NCBI RefSeq assembly: GCF_039727615.1
Contig: NZ_CP152474.1
Location: 4,588,001 to 4,652,000 of the forward strand
Direction of reading: 5' to 3'
Origin: Leclercia sp. S52
GTDB lineage: Bacteria; Pseudomonadota; Gammaproteobacteria; Enterobacterales; Enterobacteriaceae
Length of the DNA stretch: 64,000 bases
The notes beneath the pieces were generated by a model that saw nothing but the letters and a program-made list of their open reading frames with translations, was not told where the DNA came from and searched no databases. Below, one piece after another: positions 55,838-64,000 of this stretch (positions are counted from its first letter, which is position 1; the number at the start of each line of letters is the position of its first letter). The position numbers and the translations under genes were made by a program.

Positions 55838-56275
55838 ATGGCTTATAAACACATTCTTATCGCGGTTGACCTCTCCCCGGAGAGCAAGGTGCTGGTTGAT
55901 AAAGCGGTATCCATGGCCCGTCCGTACAATGCGAAAGTTTCCTTAATTCATGTGGACGTGAATTACTCCGATCTCTATACCGGCCTGATTGACGTGAACC
56001 TGGGCGACATGCAGAAGCGTATCTCCGAAGAGACTCACCAGGCGCTGACCGAACTCTCCACCAACGCGGGCTATCCAATCACTGAAACCCTGAGCGGCAG
56101 CGGCGATCTGGGCCAGGTGCTGGTCGATGCAATCAAGAAATACGATATGGATCTGGTGGTCTGCGGCCATCACCAGGACTTCTGGAGCAAGCTGATGTCA
56201 TCAGCGCGTCAGCTGATTAACACTGTACACGTGGATATGCTGATTGTGCCGCTGCGCGACGAAGACGACGAGTAA
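55838..56275 (+). CDS. uspA: Universal stress protein A
   Basis: A 145-residue cytoplasmic dimeric stress protein made in growth arrest. It shows the Usp fold: [16 protein letters not shown] at the start and a C-terminal [30 protein letters not shown] precedes the ATG. Confidence 0.96.
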   Translation: MAYKHILIAVDLSPESKVLVDKAVSMARPYNAKVSLIHVDVNYSDLYTGLIDVNLGDMQKRISEETHQALTELSTNAGYPITETLSGSGDLGQVLVDAIKKYDMDLVVCGHHQDFWSKLMSSARQLINTVHVDMLIVPLRDEDDE

Positions 56276-56287
56276 GTGCATTAAATA

Positions 56288-56375
56288 CCCCTCACCCTAA
56301 CCCTCTCCCACAGGGAGAGGGAATAGATTGAGGACGTAGGCCGGGTAAGGCGAAGCCGCCACCCGGCTTTTTTTA
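56288..56375. repeat. CCCTCACCC repeat plus REP unit acting as uspA/rsmJ terminator
   Basis: One CCCTCACCC/CCCTCTCCC repeat (56288-56321, palindrome CCCTCTCCCACAGGGAGAGG) is followed by a REP hairpin (56336-56368) ending in T8. The REP hairpin plus T tract looks like a working terminator for uspA. Confidence 0.8.
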
Positions 56376-57125
56376 TTCCGGCGTACCGGAGTAAATATCA
56401 AACCGGTGTCCTTTCGTGGTTATCGCATTGGTGGTGGCGACCTCCGCCAGCGGCGGCGCATAGTCAGGACGTTTCACTACCACCCGCTTCGTTGCCAGCA
56501 GGCGAGCAGGCTCCAGCAGGCCATCTGCATCCAGATCCGGCCCCACCAGCGACTGAAACACCCGCATCTCTTTCTTCACCAGCGCGCTTTTCTGCTTATG
56601 CGGGAACATCGGGTCGAGATAGACCACCTGCGGACGCGGGGTGATATCCGTCAGCGCCGTCAGGCTTGAAGCGTGGATCAGCTGTAACCGCTCCTGCAAC
56701 CAGCCACCTATTTCCGGGTCGGCATAGCCGCGGGTCAGGCCGTCATCGAGCAGTGCGGCGACCACCGGATTACGCTCCAGCATCCGCACCCGACAGCCCA
56801 CCGAGGCCAGTACAAAGGCGTCGCGTCCCAGCCCGGCGGTGGCATCCACCACGTCCGGCAGATAGCTGCCCTTGATCCCAACCGCTTTGGCGACCGCTTC
56901 GCCACGTCCGCCGCCGAACTTGCGCCGGTGCGCCATCGCCCCGCCGACAAAGTCGACAAAAATGCCGCCGAGTTTGGGCTCGTCGCGTTTACGTAATTCG
57001 AGATGCGCTGTCGTCATTACCAACGCCATCAGGTTCTCTTCATCGTGTTCCAGCCCCCAGCGGGCCGCCAGAACAGATAAGGCGCCGTCTCCGGCGCCTG
57101 TTTCATCTGCTAAGTGGATCTTCAC
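56373..57125 (-). CDS. rsmJ: 16S rRNA m2G1516 methyltransferase RsmJ
   Basis: RsmJ (YhiQ) methylates G1516 of 16S rRNA. The 250-residue protein has the SAM motif [17 protein letters not shown] and DPMFP ([11 protein letters not shown]), with [10 protein letters not shown] and [10 protein letters not shown] near the C-terminus. It lies seven bases behind prlC, the arrangement known from E. coli. Confidence 0.95.
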   Translation of the reverse strand: MKIHLADETGAGDGALSVLAARWGLEHDEENLMALVMTTAHLELRKRDEPKLGGIFVDFVGGAMAHRRKFGGGRGEAVAKAVGIKGSYLPDVVDATAGLGRDAFVLASVGCRVRMLERNPVVAALLDDGLTRGYADPEIGGWLQERLQLIHASSLTALTDITPRPQVVYLDPMFPHKQKSALVKKEMRVFQSLVGPDLDADGLLEPARLLATKRVVVKRPDYAPPLAEVATTNAITTKGHRFDIYSGTPE

Positions 57126-57132
57126 GAATCAA

Positions 57133-59175
57133 CTAACCCTTGATGCCGTAATGCTCAAGCATCGCGTCCAGCTGCGGCTCGCGGCCACGGAAGCGTTTGA
57201 ACAGCTCCATTGGCTCTTCGGAACCGCCGCGGGTCAGGATGTGATCGAGGAACGACTGTCCGGTGGCACGGTTGAAAATCCCCTCTTCTTCGAAGCGGGA
57301 GTAAGCATCTGCCGCCAGCACGTCTGCCCACAGGTAGCTGTAGTAACCCGCCGCATAGCCGCCAGCAAAGATATGGCTGAACGCGTGCGGGAAGCGACCC
57401 CAGGTCGGGCCAGGGATCAGGGCCACCTGCTTCTTGATCTCTGCCAGGGTTTCGAGCACCTTCGCCCCCTGCTCCGGGCTGAACTCGGCATGCAGACGGA
57501 AATCGAACAGGCCGAACTCCAGCTGGCGCAGGATAAACATCGCCGCCTGGTAGTTTTTCGCTTCCAGCATCTTATCCAGCAGCGCTTTTGGTAGCGGCTC
57601 GCCGGTCTCGTAGTGGCCGGAGATAAACGCCAGCGCGTCCGGCTCCCAGCACCAGTTTTCCATAAACTGGCTCGGCAGCTCGACCGCATCCCACGGCACA
57701 CCGCTGATACCGGCTACGCCTGCGGCTTCGATCCGGGTCAGCATATGGTGCAGACCGTGGCCGAACTCGTGGAACAGGGTGATCACTTCATCGTGGGTGA
57801 ACAGCGCAGGTTTGCCGCTGACCGGACGGTTGAAGTTACAGGTCAGGTAGGCCACCGGCTTTTGCAGCGAGCCGTCGGCTTTACGCATCTGGCCTACGCA
57901 GTCGTCCATCCAGGCACCGCCGCGTTTGTTTTCGCGGGCATACAGGTCCAGATAGAAGCTGCCGCGCAGTTCGTTTTTGTCGTCATACAGCTCGAAGAAA
58001 CGCACGTCGTCGTGCCACACTTCCACATCGTTGCGCTCTTTGGCGGTGATGCCATAGATGCGCTTCACCACTTCGAACAGGCCGTTTACGGCTTTGTTTT
58101 CCGGGAAGTACGGACGCAGCTGCTCATCGCTGATGCTGTAGAGATGCTGCTTCTGTTTCTCGCTGTAATACGCGATATCCCACGGCTGCAGCTCATCCAC
58201 GTCGAACTCCGCTTTCGCAAAGGCGCACAGCTGGGCCAGCTCTTTCTCGCCCTGAGGACGGGCGCGTTTGGCCAGATCGGTTAAGAAATCGAGCACCTGC
58301 TGCGGGTTTTCCGCCATTTTGGTGGCGAGGGATTTATCCGCGTAGCTGTCGAAGCCCAGCAGCTGCGCCAGCTCGTGACGCAGGGCGAGGATCTCCGCCA
58401 TCACCGGGGTGTTATCCCACTTACCGGCATTCGGGCCCTGATCGGAGGCACGGGTGCTGTAGGCGCGATACATCTCTTCACGCAGGGCCTGGTTGTCGCA
58501 GTAGGTCATCACCGGCAGATAGCTCGGGATATCCAGGGTCAACAGGTAGCCTTCCTGCTCTTTCGCCTCGGCCTGGGCTTTCGCCGCCGCCAGCGCGCTT
58601 TCCGGCATGCCGGCCAGCTCGGCCTCGTCGGTAATCAGTTTGGTCCAGCCCATGGTGGCATCCAGCACGTTGTTGCTGTACTGATTGCCCAGCTCGGACA
58701 GGCGCGTGGCGATTTCGCCGTAGCGCTGCTGTTTGTCTTTCGCAAGGCCAATGCCCGACAGTTCAAAATCGCGCAGCGCGTTATCAACGGACTTTTTCTG
58801 GGCGATGTTCAGGGTGGCATAGTGGTCGCCATCGCGCAGGTCGCGGTACGCTTTGTACAGCCCCTCGTGCTGCCCGACCCAGGTGCTGTATTCCGACAGC
58901 AGCGGCAGGGTTTGTTCGTAGGCTTCACGCAGCTCCGGACTGTTTTTCACCGAGTTCAGGTGGCTGACCGGGGAGAAGATGCGGCCGAGCACATCATCCA
59001 CTTCCGCCAGCGGCTGACACAGGTTTTCCCAGGTGTAAGGCGCGCCCTGCGCTACCACGCTCTCGACGGCGGCACGGCAATCGTCCAGTGCTTTGGTAAC
59101 AGCGGGAACAACGTGTTCAGGCAGAATGGAGGAAAACGGTGGCAACGAAAAAGGCGTCAGTAATGGGTTGGTCAT
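57133..59175 (-). CDS. prlC: Oligopeptidase A (PrlC/OpdA)
   Basis: A cytoplasmic M3 zinc metallopeptidase that degrades oligopeptides and cleaved signal peptides. It has the zinc motif HEFGHGLHHML and a downstream Glu in GVPWDAVELPSQFMENW. The start at 59175 (MTNPLLTPFSLPPFS) gives 680 residues as in E. coli; 59226 would add 17 residues and sits in the 5' leader. It is followed by rsmJ. Confidence 0.96.
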   Translation of the reverse strand: MTNPLLTPFSLPPFSSILPEHVVPAVTKALDDCRAAVESVVAQGAPYTWENLCQPLAEVDDVLGRIFSPVSHLNSVKNSPELREAYEQTLPLLSEYSTWVGQHEGLYKAYRDLRDGDHYATLNIAQKKSVDNALRDFELSGIGLAKDKQQRYGEIATRLSELGNQYSNNVLDATMGWTKLITDEAELAGMPESALAAAKAQAEAKEQEGYLLTLDIPSYLPVMTYCDNQALREEMYRAYSTRASDQGPNAGKWDNTPVMAEILALRHELAQLLGFDSYADKSLATKMAENPQQVLDFLTDLAKRARPQGEKELAQLCAFAKAEFDVDELQPWDIAYYSEKQKQHLYSISDEQLRPYFPENKAVNGLFEVVKRIYGITAKERNDVEVWHDDVRFFELYDDKNELRGSFYLDLYARENKRGGAWMDDCVGQMRKADGSLQKPVAYLTCNFNRPVSGKPALFTHDEVITLFHEFGHGLHHMLTRIEAAGVAGISGVPWDAVELPSQFMENWCWEPDALAFISGHYETGEPLPKALLDKMLEAKNYQAAMFILRQLEFGLFDFRLHAEFSPEQGAKVLETLAEIKKQVALIPGPTWGRFPHAFSHIFAGGYAAGYYSYLWADVLAADAYSRFEEEGIFNRATGQSFLDHILTRGGSEEPMELFKRFRGREPQLDAMLEHYGIKG

Positions 59176-59238
59176 AAGCACTGTCCTGTTAAATGAGTGA
59201 ATGAAGCGCGCATCCTGCGCGAGCATATTGTTTCCAGG

Positions 59239-59264
59239 ATGGGGTTAAGTGTAGTGAATTTCAA
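59239..59264 (-). promoter_or_regulatory. Sigma-32 (heat-shock) promoter of prlC
   Basis: On the minus strand TTGAAA (59259-59264) is followed by a 14-base spacer and CCCCAT (59239-59244), the sigma-32 consensus. prlC is a known heat-shock gene of E. coli, and its sigma factor gene rpoH is in this window. Confidence 0.85.
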
Positions 59265-59378
59265 TGGCTGGGGTGACAGAAAAACAGCCGCCGCGACGGG
59301 GCGTGCCGGGCCTGCGGGTAATCTGCGCCGTTCTGCTGTAAACTGTGGCCAATCGTCATTATCGGAATACATCTACCC

Positions 59379-60221
59379 ATGCTCAGTTATCGCCACAGCT
59401 TTCACGCGGGCAACCACGCCGACGTTCTTAAACATACCGTTCAGAGCCTGATTATCGAGGCCCTTAAAGAGAAAGATAAGCCTTTTCTCTATCTGGACAC
59501 CCATGCCGGCGCGGGCCGCTATCAGCTGAGCGGTGAACACGCCGAGCGCACCGGGGAGTACCTCGAAGGCATCGCCCGTATCTGGCAGCAGGACGACCTG
59601 CCGGCCGAGCTGGAGCCGTACATCAACGTCATCAACCACTACAACCGCAGTGGCCAGTTACGTTACTACCCGGGCTCGCCGCTGATTGCCCGCCAGCTGC
59701 TGCGCGAGCAGGACAGCATCCAGCTGACCGAACTGCACCCGAGCGACTACCCGCTGCTGCGCTCTGAATTCCAGAAAGACAGCCGCGCGCGCGTGGAGAA
59801 AGCGGACGGCTATCAGCAGCTGAAAGCGAAGCTGCCGCCGGTTTCCCGTCGCGGCCTGGTGCTGATCGACCCGCCGTATGAGATCAAAAGCGATTATCAG
59901 GCAGTGGTCGCGGGCATCCACGAAGGTTACAAACGCTTTGCCACCGGCACCTATGCCCTGTGGTATCCGGTGGTGCTGCGCTCGCAGATCAAGCGCATGA
60001 TCAAGGACCTGGAAGCGACAGGCATCCGTAAGATCTTGCAAATTGAGCTGGCGGTTCTCCCGGACAGCGATCGCCGCGGCATGACCGCCTCCGGCATGAT
60101 CGTGGTTAACCCACCGTGGAAGCTGGAAGCGCAGATGAACAACGTCCTGCCGTGGCTGCATAAAAAACTGGTTCCGGCCGGCACCGGCCACGCCACCGTC
60201 AGCTGGATCGTGCCTGAGTAA
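59379..60221 (+). CDS. rlmJ: 23S rRNA m6A2030 methyltransferase RlmJ
   Basis: RlmJ methylates A2030 of 23S rRNA. The 280-residue protein equals E. coli RlmJ. It begins [19 protein letters not shown], with SAM-binding [13 protein letters not shown] and the N6-adenine methyltransferase motif IDPPYE. It is divergent from prlC. Confidence 0.95.
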   Translation: MLSYRHSFHAGNHADVLKHTVQSLIIEALKEKDKPFLYLDTHAGAGRYQLSGEHAERTGEYLEGIARIWQQDDLPAELEPYINVINHYNRSGQLRYYPGSPLIARQLLREQDSIQLTELHPSDYPLLRSEFQKDSRARVEKADGYQQLKAKLPPVSRRGLVLIDPPYEIKSDYQAVVAGIHEGYKRFATGTYALWYPVVLRSQIKRMIKDLEATGIRKILQIELAVLPDSDRRGMTASGMIVVNPPWKLEAQMNNVLPWLHKKLVPAGTGHATVSWIVPE

Positions 60222-60291
60222 TTACAGCAATCGGTGGAAGCTATTGATTTCAGGTATACAATCGCGGCAATTAACGATTAAGGATAAGACC

Positions 60292-61644
60292 ATGACTAAG
60301 CATTATGACTACATCGCTATTGGCGGCGGCAGCGGCGGTATCGCCTCGATTAACCGTGCGGCCATGTATGGCCAGAAGTGCGCCCTGATTGAAGCGAAAG
60401 ACCTCGGCGGCACCTGCGTCAACGTCGGTTGTGTACCGAAAAAAGTGATGTGGCATGCGGCGCAGATCCGTGAGGCCATCCATCTTTATGGCCCGGATTA
60501 TGGTTTTGACACCACCATCAATAACTTCGACTGGGATCGCCTGATCGCCAGCCGTACGGCATACATTGACCGAATTCACACCTCCTACGACAACGTGCTG
60601 GGTAAGAACAACGTCGATGTGATCCGTGGTTTCGCCCGTTTTGTGGATGCGAAGATCATCGAAGTGAACGGCGAGACGATCACCGCCGATCATATCCTGA
60701 TCGCCACTGGCGGCCGTCCGAGCCATCCGTCTATTCCGGGTGCGGAATATGGCATCGACTCCGACGGTTTCTTTGAGCTGCCTGCCCTGCCGAAACGCGT
60801 TGCCGTTGTGGGCGCGGGTTATATCGCCGTGGAGCTGGCTGGCGTGATTAACGGACTGGGCGCGGAAGCGCACCTGTTCGTGCGTAAACACGCCCCGCTG
60901 CGCAGCTTCGATCCGCTGATCGTCGATACGCTGGTGGAAGTGATGAACGCCGAAGGCCCTCATCTGCATACGGAAGCTATTCCGAAAGCGGTGGTGAAAA
61001 ACGCCGACGGCAGCCTGACCCTGGAGCTGGAAGATGGCCGTAGCCAGACCGTTGATTGCCTGATCTGGGCCATTGGTCGTGAACCAGCAAACGACAACTT
61101 CAACCTGGCGGTCACGGGCGTGAAAACCAATGAGAAGGGCTATATCGTTGTCGATAAGTTCCAGAACACCAGCGTGCCGGGCATTTACGCCGTGGGCGAT
61201 AACACCGGTGCGGTTGAGCTGACGCCAGTCGCCGTTGCCGCGGGTCGTCGTCTCTCCGAGCGTCTGTTTAACAACAAACCGGACGAGCATCTGGACTACA
61301 GCAATATCCCGACCGTGGTCTTCAGCCACCCGCCAATCGGCACCGTTGGTTTAACCGAACCGCAGGCGCGCGCGCACTATGGCGATGACCAGGTGAAAGT
61401 GTATAAATCGGCTTTCACCGCCATGTATACCGCCGTCACCGCTCACCGTCAGCCGTGCCGCATGAAGTTAGTCTGCGTCGGCCCGGAAGAGAAGATCGTC
61501 GGTATTCACGGTATTGGCTTCGGTATGGATGAGATCCTGCAGGGCTTTGCAGTGGCGCTGAAAATGGGTGCCACCAAGAAAGACTTCGATAATACTGTGG
61601 CAATCCACCCAACGGCGGCAGAAGAGTTTGTGACCATGCGTTAA
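60292..61644 (+). CDS. gor: Glutathione reductase
   Basis: An FAD enzyme that reduces glutathione disulfide with NADPH. It shows FAD motif [16 protein letters not shown], redox Cys pair GGTCVNVGC (Cys42, Cys47), NADPH motif [13 protein letters not shown] with downstream Arg residues (VRKHAPLR), and C-terminal HPTAAEE. The start at 60292 ([13 protein letters not shown]) gives 450 residues as in E. coli; an in-frame ATG at 60244 is unneeded. Confidence 0.96.
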   Translation: MTKHYDYIAIGGGSGGIASINRAAMYGQKCALIEAKDLGGTCVNVGCVPKKVMWHAAQIREAIHLYGPDYGFDTTINNFDWDRLIASRTAYIDRIHTSYDNVLGKNNVDVIRGFARFVDAKIIEVNGETITADHILIATGGRPSHPSIPGAEYGIDSDGFFELPALPKRVAVVGAGYIAVELAGVINGLGAEAHLFVRKHAPLRSFDPLIVDTLVEVMNAEGPHLHTEAIPKAVVKNADGSLTLELEDGRSQTVDCLIWAIGREPANDNFNLAVTGVKTNEKGYIVVDKFQNTSVPGIYAVGDNTGAVELTPVAVAAGRRLSERLFNNKPDEHLDYSNIPTVVFSHPPIGTVGLTEPQARAHYGDDQVKVYKSAFTAMYTAVTAHRQPCRMKLVCVGPEEKIVGIHGIGFGMDEILQGFAVALKMGATKKDFDNTVAIHPTAAEEFVTMR

Positions 61645-61679
61645 TAGGCCTTGCCACTCGCGATTCTGCGCTTATAAAG

Positions 61680-61705
61680 ACCGGCCCTCAGTGGTCGGTT
61701 TTTTT
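61680..61705 (+). terminator. gor terminator
   Basis: ACCGGCC and GGTCGGT pair with one G-T wobble around a CTCAGT loop, followed by T7. Confidence 0.75.
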
Positions 61706-61829
61706 ATGCCCCCTCAGCCCGACTGTACAAACGGTAACAAAATTCACCGGAAACGGTGGCAGACCTGGCTAATCTTAAAAAGTATTAAGCGCTTACCTGG
61801 AACGATTATTTAAGATTAGAGAAAAGACA

Positions 61830-62099
61830 ATGCAAGTGAAGATCAACGCAAAAAGCCTGGCTAAATTCCACCTCATTCTTGCCCTTGTGTGGGCGATGTT
61901 AACCATACCCACCCTCCTGTGGTGGAAAAACAGTATCCTCTGGGTCTCCCTGATGAGTATTTACGCCATCGTGGTGTCGCATCTGGCTGCCTATAGCGCG
62001 GCCCATGCGGAAAAAGCGGCCAACAATGCTCTGAATCAAAGCGAAGAGACCAAACAGAAGACCGAGAAAATCGCCGCCGATCCACGTCAGGCGCACTGA
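61830..62099 (+). CDS. Small two-TM membrane protein of unknown function
   Basis: The 89-residue protein has a basic N-terminus, two hydrophobic segments (about residues 13-30 and 36-54) and an Ala/Glu/Lys-rich cytoplasmic tail likely to be helical (HAEKAANNALNQSEETKQK). I do not recognise the family. It lies between gor and the caspase-like gene, on the same strand and 209 bases from it. K-12 has no counterpart here. Confidence 0.6.
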   Translation: MQVKINAKSLAKFHLILALVWAMLTIPTLLWWKNSILWVSLMSIYAIVVSHLAAYSAAHAEKAANNALNQSEETKQKTEKIAADPRQAH

Positions 62100-62308
62100 T
62101 TGTGCCCCACCGGTGTCAGGCAAACAGGATCTGCCCGACGCCGGTACACTCCTCAAAAATAAACATTCTGCGCGGCATATTTAACAGACGCATCCCCGCC
62201 ATCAATATCGATTTTGGACAAGTATTTGCAAAATTGGCCGATAAAACAAAAGTTCGAAGACACAGCGATATTAACCAAATAAAAATAATTTACCTTGAGG
62301 GAATATTC

Positions 62309-63031
62309 ATGCCAATCAGCAAAAGTAAAAACGCTATTCTGGTATTTGAATCACCATGGAAACTCGACGATTACGATGCCAACCGCTCGTCAGTGCTGCC
62401 GTTTGTTCAGGGGATCGCCAAAATGCATGGCGACACCGAAGTCTATTCTCTGAATTTTTATAATAAAAAGAGCTTCGAGATTGCGCTGGAATGCCTGTGT
62501 CGTCAGAAATTTGATAACACTCTCGTCTATATTGCGGCACATGGCACTAAAACCCGTATCGGTGATGTTTCACTCGACGATATTCTCTACGCTATTAACG
62601 AAAAATCTAAAAAATTCAATATCAAAGGTTTAATGCTGGGCTCATGCTTTGCGGGCAGCAAAACCCATTTACTGGAGCAGTTCCTCGAAGGCAGCAAACT
62701 GACCTGGTGCGCCGCTTATTCCTCTTCATGCTACTGGCTGCAGGGCACCATGCTAGACTGCGCTCTTCTTCATAGCGCCCTTAACATTGAAGATGCTCAT
62801 TATAAAACGCATGAAGAGATGCAGGAGGCTTTTGCTGACGCCATTGCGCCTTTTGCCCCCAATGGCATCATTGGCACTGACAGTAAAGATCAACCCGTAG
62901 TGCTGTCAGAATCTTTGCAAATCGTGATTCAGCCAGAAGGGAGAGGTTTCCGCGCCCGCCTCTCATCTGAAGATATTTTCGACCGCGCGCAAGCGCATCG
63001 CCTCAACGAGGAACCAGAAGAAGCCCTCTGA
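62309..63031 (+). CDS. Caspase/CHAT-like putative cysteine peptidase
   Basis: I do not recognise a named family. The 240-residue protein shows the clan CD pattern: a hydrophobic strand ending in a His-Gly (VYIAAHGT, His78), then about 35 residues later a second hydrophobic strand ending in Ser-Cys (LMLGSCFAG, Cys113), as in caspase and CHAT peptidases. A later Cys-rich segment is CAAYSSSCYWLQG. There is no signal peptide or TM, so it is probably cytoplasmic. The start at 62309 follows GAGGGA; a reading from 62102 has a low-quality leader. The sequence is visibly more AT-rich than its neighbours and absent from K-12 at this site, which suggests transfer. Activity and targets are unknown. Confidence 0.65.
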   Translation: MPISKSKNAILVFESPWKLDDYDANRSSVLPFVQGIAKMHGDTEVYSLNFYNKKSFEIALECLCRQKFDNTLVYIAAHGTKTRIGDVSLDDILYAINEKSKKFNIKGLMLGSCFAGSKTHLLEQFLEGSKLTWCAAYSSSCYWLQGTMLDCALLHSALNIEDAHYKTHEEMQEAFADAIAPFAPNGIIGTDSKDQPVVLSESLQIVIQPEGRGFRARLSSEDIFDRAQAHRLNEEPEEAL

Positions 63032-63269
63032 TTCATACTCTGTTGCAAAGCGAATGATCCGAATTTTAGATCGCCTCCGCACTGCTGGATCGCCTGTTTA
63101 TTGCCTGCAATAACATCAACATGCCGCCAGCAGTGCCGGTTTTTCGCTTCCAGTAAAATGTGATCTACCGCACATATACCTCTTCACAGACCGAAGCGAA
63201 TGACTAAGCTTAGTAGGCAACCGGATAAAACCAGACCCGAGACAACATTAACCGGAGGTCCTGACCACC

Positions 63270-64000
63270 ATGTTCAACCAGCATATACGCACTGTAGAGA
63301 CCGTAGAGTTCGATATAGAACAAGAACTTCTCTACGAAATCGATCCCTGCGAGTTAAAACTGGATGAAATGCTCGAGGCGGAGCCGGAACCTGAAATGAT
63401 TGAAGGGCTGCCCGCATCCGATGCGCTCACCCCTGCCGATCGCTACCTTGAGCTCTTTGAGCACGTGCAGTCGTCGCGACTGTTTGCCGACAGCAAAACC
63501 TTCCCCGACTGCGCACCAAAAATGGATCCGCTGGATATCCTCATCCGCTACCGTAAGGTGAGACGTCACCGGGACTTCGATCTCCGCCAGTTTGTGGAAA
63601 ATCACTTCTGGCTGCCGGAAGTCCTGTCGAGCGAGTATGTGTCCGATCCGTCCCTTTCGCTCAAGGAACATATCGACAACCTGTGGCCGGTGCTGACCCG
63701 CGAGCCGCAGGATCACATCCCCTGGTCGTCGCTGCTGGCGCTGCCGCAGGCCTACATTGTGCCCGGCGGGCGATTCAGCGAAACCTACTACTGGGACTCC
63801 TATTTCACCATGCTGGGCCTGGCCGAAAGCGGTCGCCACGACATGCTTAAGTGCATGGCGGATAACTTTGCGTGGATGATCGAAAAATATGGCCATATTC
63901 CCAACGGCAACCGTACCTACTACCTGAGCCGTTCCCAGCCGCCGGTGTTTGCCCTGATGGTGGAGCTGTTTGAAGAGGACGGCGTGCGCGGAGCCAAGCG
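63270..64000 (+). CDS. treF: Cytoplasmic trehalase TreF, partial at the window end
   Basis: TreF hydrolyses trehalose to two glucose in the cytoplasm. The visible N-terminal 243 residues start [14 protein letters not shown] and include the trehalase signature [14 protein letters not shown], then [16 protein letters not shown]. The gene continues past base 64000. GGAGG lies 9 bases before the ATG. E. coli treF is sigma-S induced. The 238 bases before it (63032-63269) hold only its promoter region. Confidence 0.95.
   Translation, partial: MFNQHIRTVETVEFDIEQELLYEIDPCELKLDEMLEAEPEPEMIEGLPASDALTPADRYLELFEHVQSSRLFADSKTFPDCAPKMDPLDILIRYRKVRRHRDFDLRQFVENHFWLPEVLSSEYVSDPSLSLKEHIDNLWPVLTREPQDHIPWSSLLALPQAYIVPGGRFSETYYWDSYFTMLGLAESGRHDMLKCMADNFAWMIEKYGHIPNGNRTYYLSRSQPPVFALMVELFEEDGVRGAK

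Noticed and set aside
63354..63896. 180-codon open frame on the minus strand at the window end
   Set aside because: It is antisense to treF, whose sense reading matches trehalase throughout but runs off the end of the window.

Overview
The window is a piece of enterobacterial chromosome, most likely from the Enterobacter/Leclercia/Lelliottia group. Gene content and order follow the 76-79 min region of Escherichia coli K-12: ryhB-yhhY-ggt-yhhA-ugpQCEAB-livFGMHK-panM-livJ-rpoH-ftsXEY-rsmD-yhhLMN-zntA-tusA-yhhQ-dcrB-yhhST, then yhiN-pitA-uspB-uspA-rsmJ-prlC-rlmJ-gor-treF. Protein lengths and key motifs match the E. coli proteins closely. Base composition looks richer in G+C than E. coli. The genus is inference.

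Layout. Positions 1-3.7 kb: a membrane-anchored bactofilin, the iron-responsive sRNA RyhB with its Fur box, the acetyltransferase gene yhhY, ggt and yhhA. 3.7-8.75 kb: the Pho-controlled glycerol-3-phosphate/phosphodiester uptake operon ugpBAECQ. 8.9-15.8 kb: branched-chain amino acid uptake (livKHMGF, livJ) with panM between livK and livJ. 16-20.4 kb: rpoH and ftsYEX. 20.5-24.9 kb: rsmD, yhhL, yhhM, yhhN and zntA with its ZntR promoter. 25-27.8 kb: a TRAP transporter between zntA and tusA, absent from K-12. 28-32.2 kb: tusA, yhhQ (with a candidate preQ1-I riboswitch), dcrB, yhhS, yhhT. 32.2-47.4 kb: a complete aryl polyene (APE) pigment cluster (apeB-apeR plus acpT) between yhhT and acpT, where K-12 keeps only orphan acpT. 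47.4-52.1 kb: an accessory block (padC with a divergent LysR regulator, an SDR, a HAD phosphatase, a TerC protein, a small K+-channel-like protein) where K-12 has nik and neighbours. 52.2-64 kb: yhiN to the start of treF, with two accessory genes between gor and treF, one of them a caspase/CHAT-like orphan.

The APE genes work as one pathway. ApeH activates an aryl starter onto ACPs ApeE/ApeF, which AcpT has phosphopantetheinylated. ApeR/ApeO-ApeC condense, ApeQ reduces and ApeI/ApeP dehydrate repeatedly to give a conjugated polyene. ApeD/ApeJ/ApeK act on the product, and ApeG/ApeL/ApeM/ApeN are envelope proteins for export or placement.

Sequence quality matters here. At least nine genes or gene junctions are broken by exactly one extra base in a run of six or seven identical bases (C168-173, C1459-1464, T2772-2778, G17764-17769, G44736-44741, G44812-44817, G45542-45547, C48722-48727, C51221-51227). 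Deleting one base at each restores full-length ggt, ftsX, apeP, apeQ, a LysR gene, a terC gene and a bactofilin. The pattern points to homopolymer over-calling, not to real pseudogenes. The apparent 695-residue ketoreductase-ketosynthase fusion in the APE cluster is produced by two of these errors.

The most novel-looking item is the 240-residue caspase/CHAT-like protein (62309-63031) with its small two-TM neighbour. No CRISPR array, prophage, insertion sequence, rRNA or tRNA was seen. Functional names rest on recognition of sequence and synteny from memory, not on a database search.
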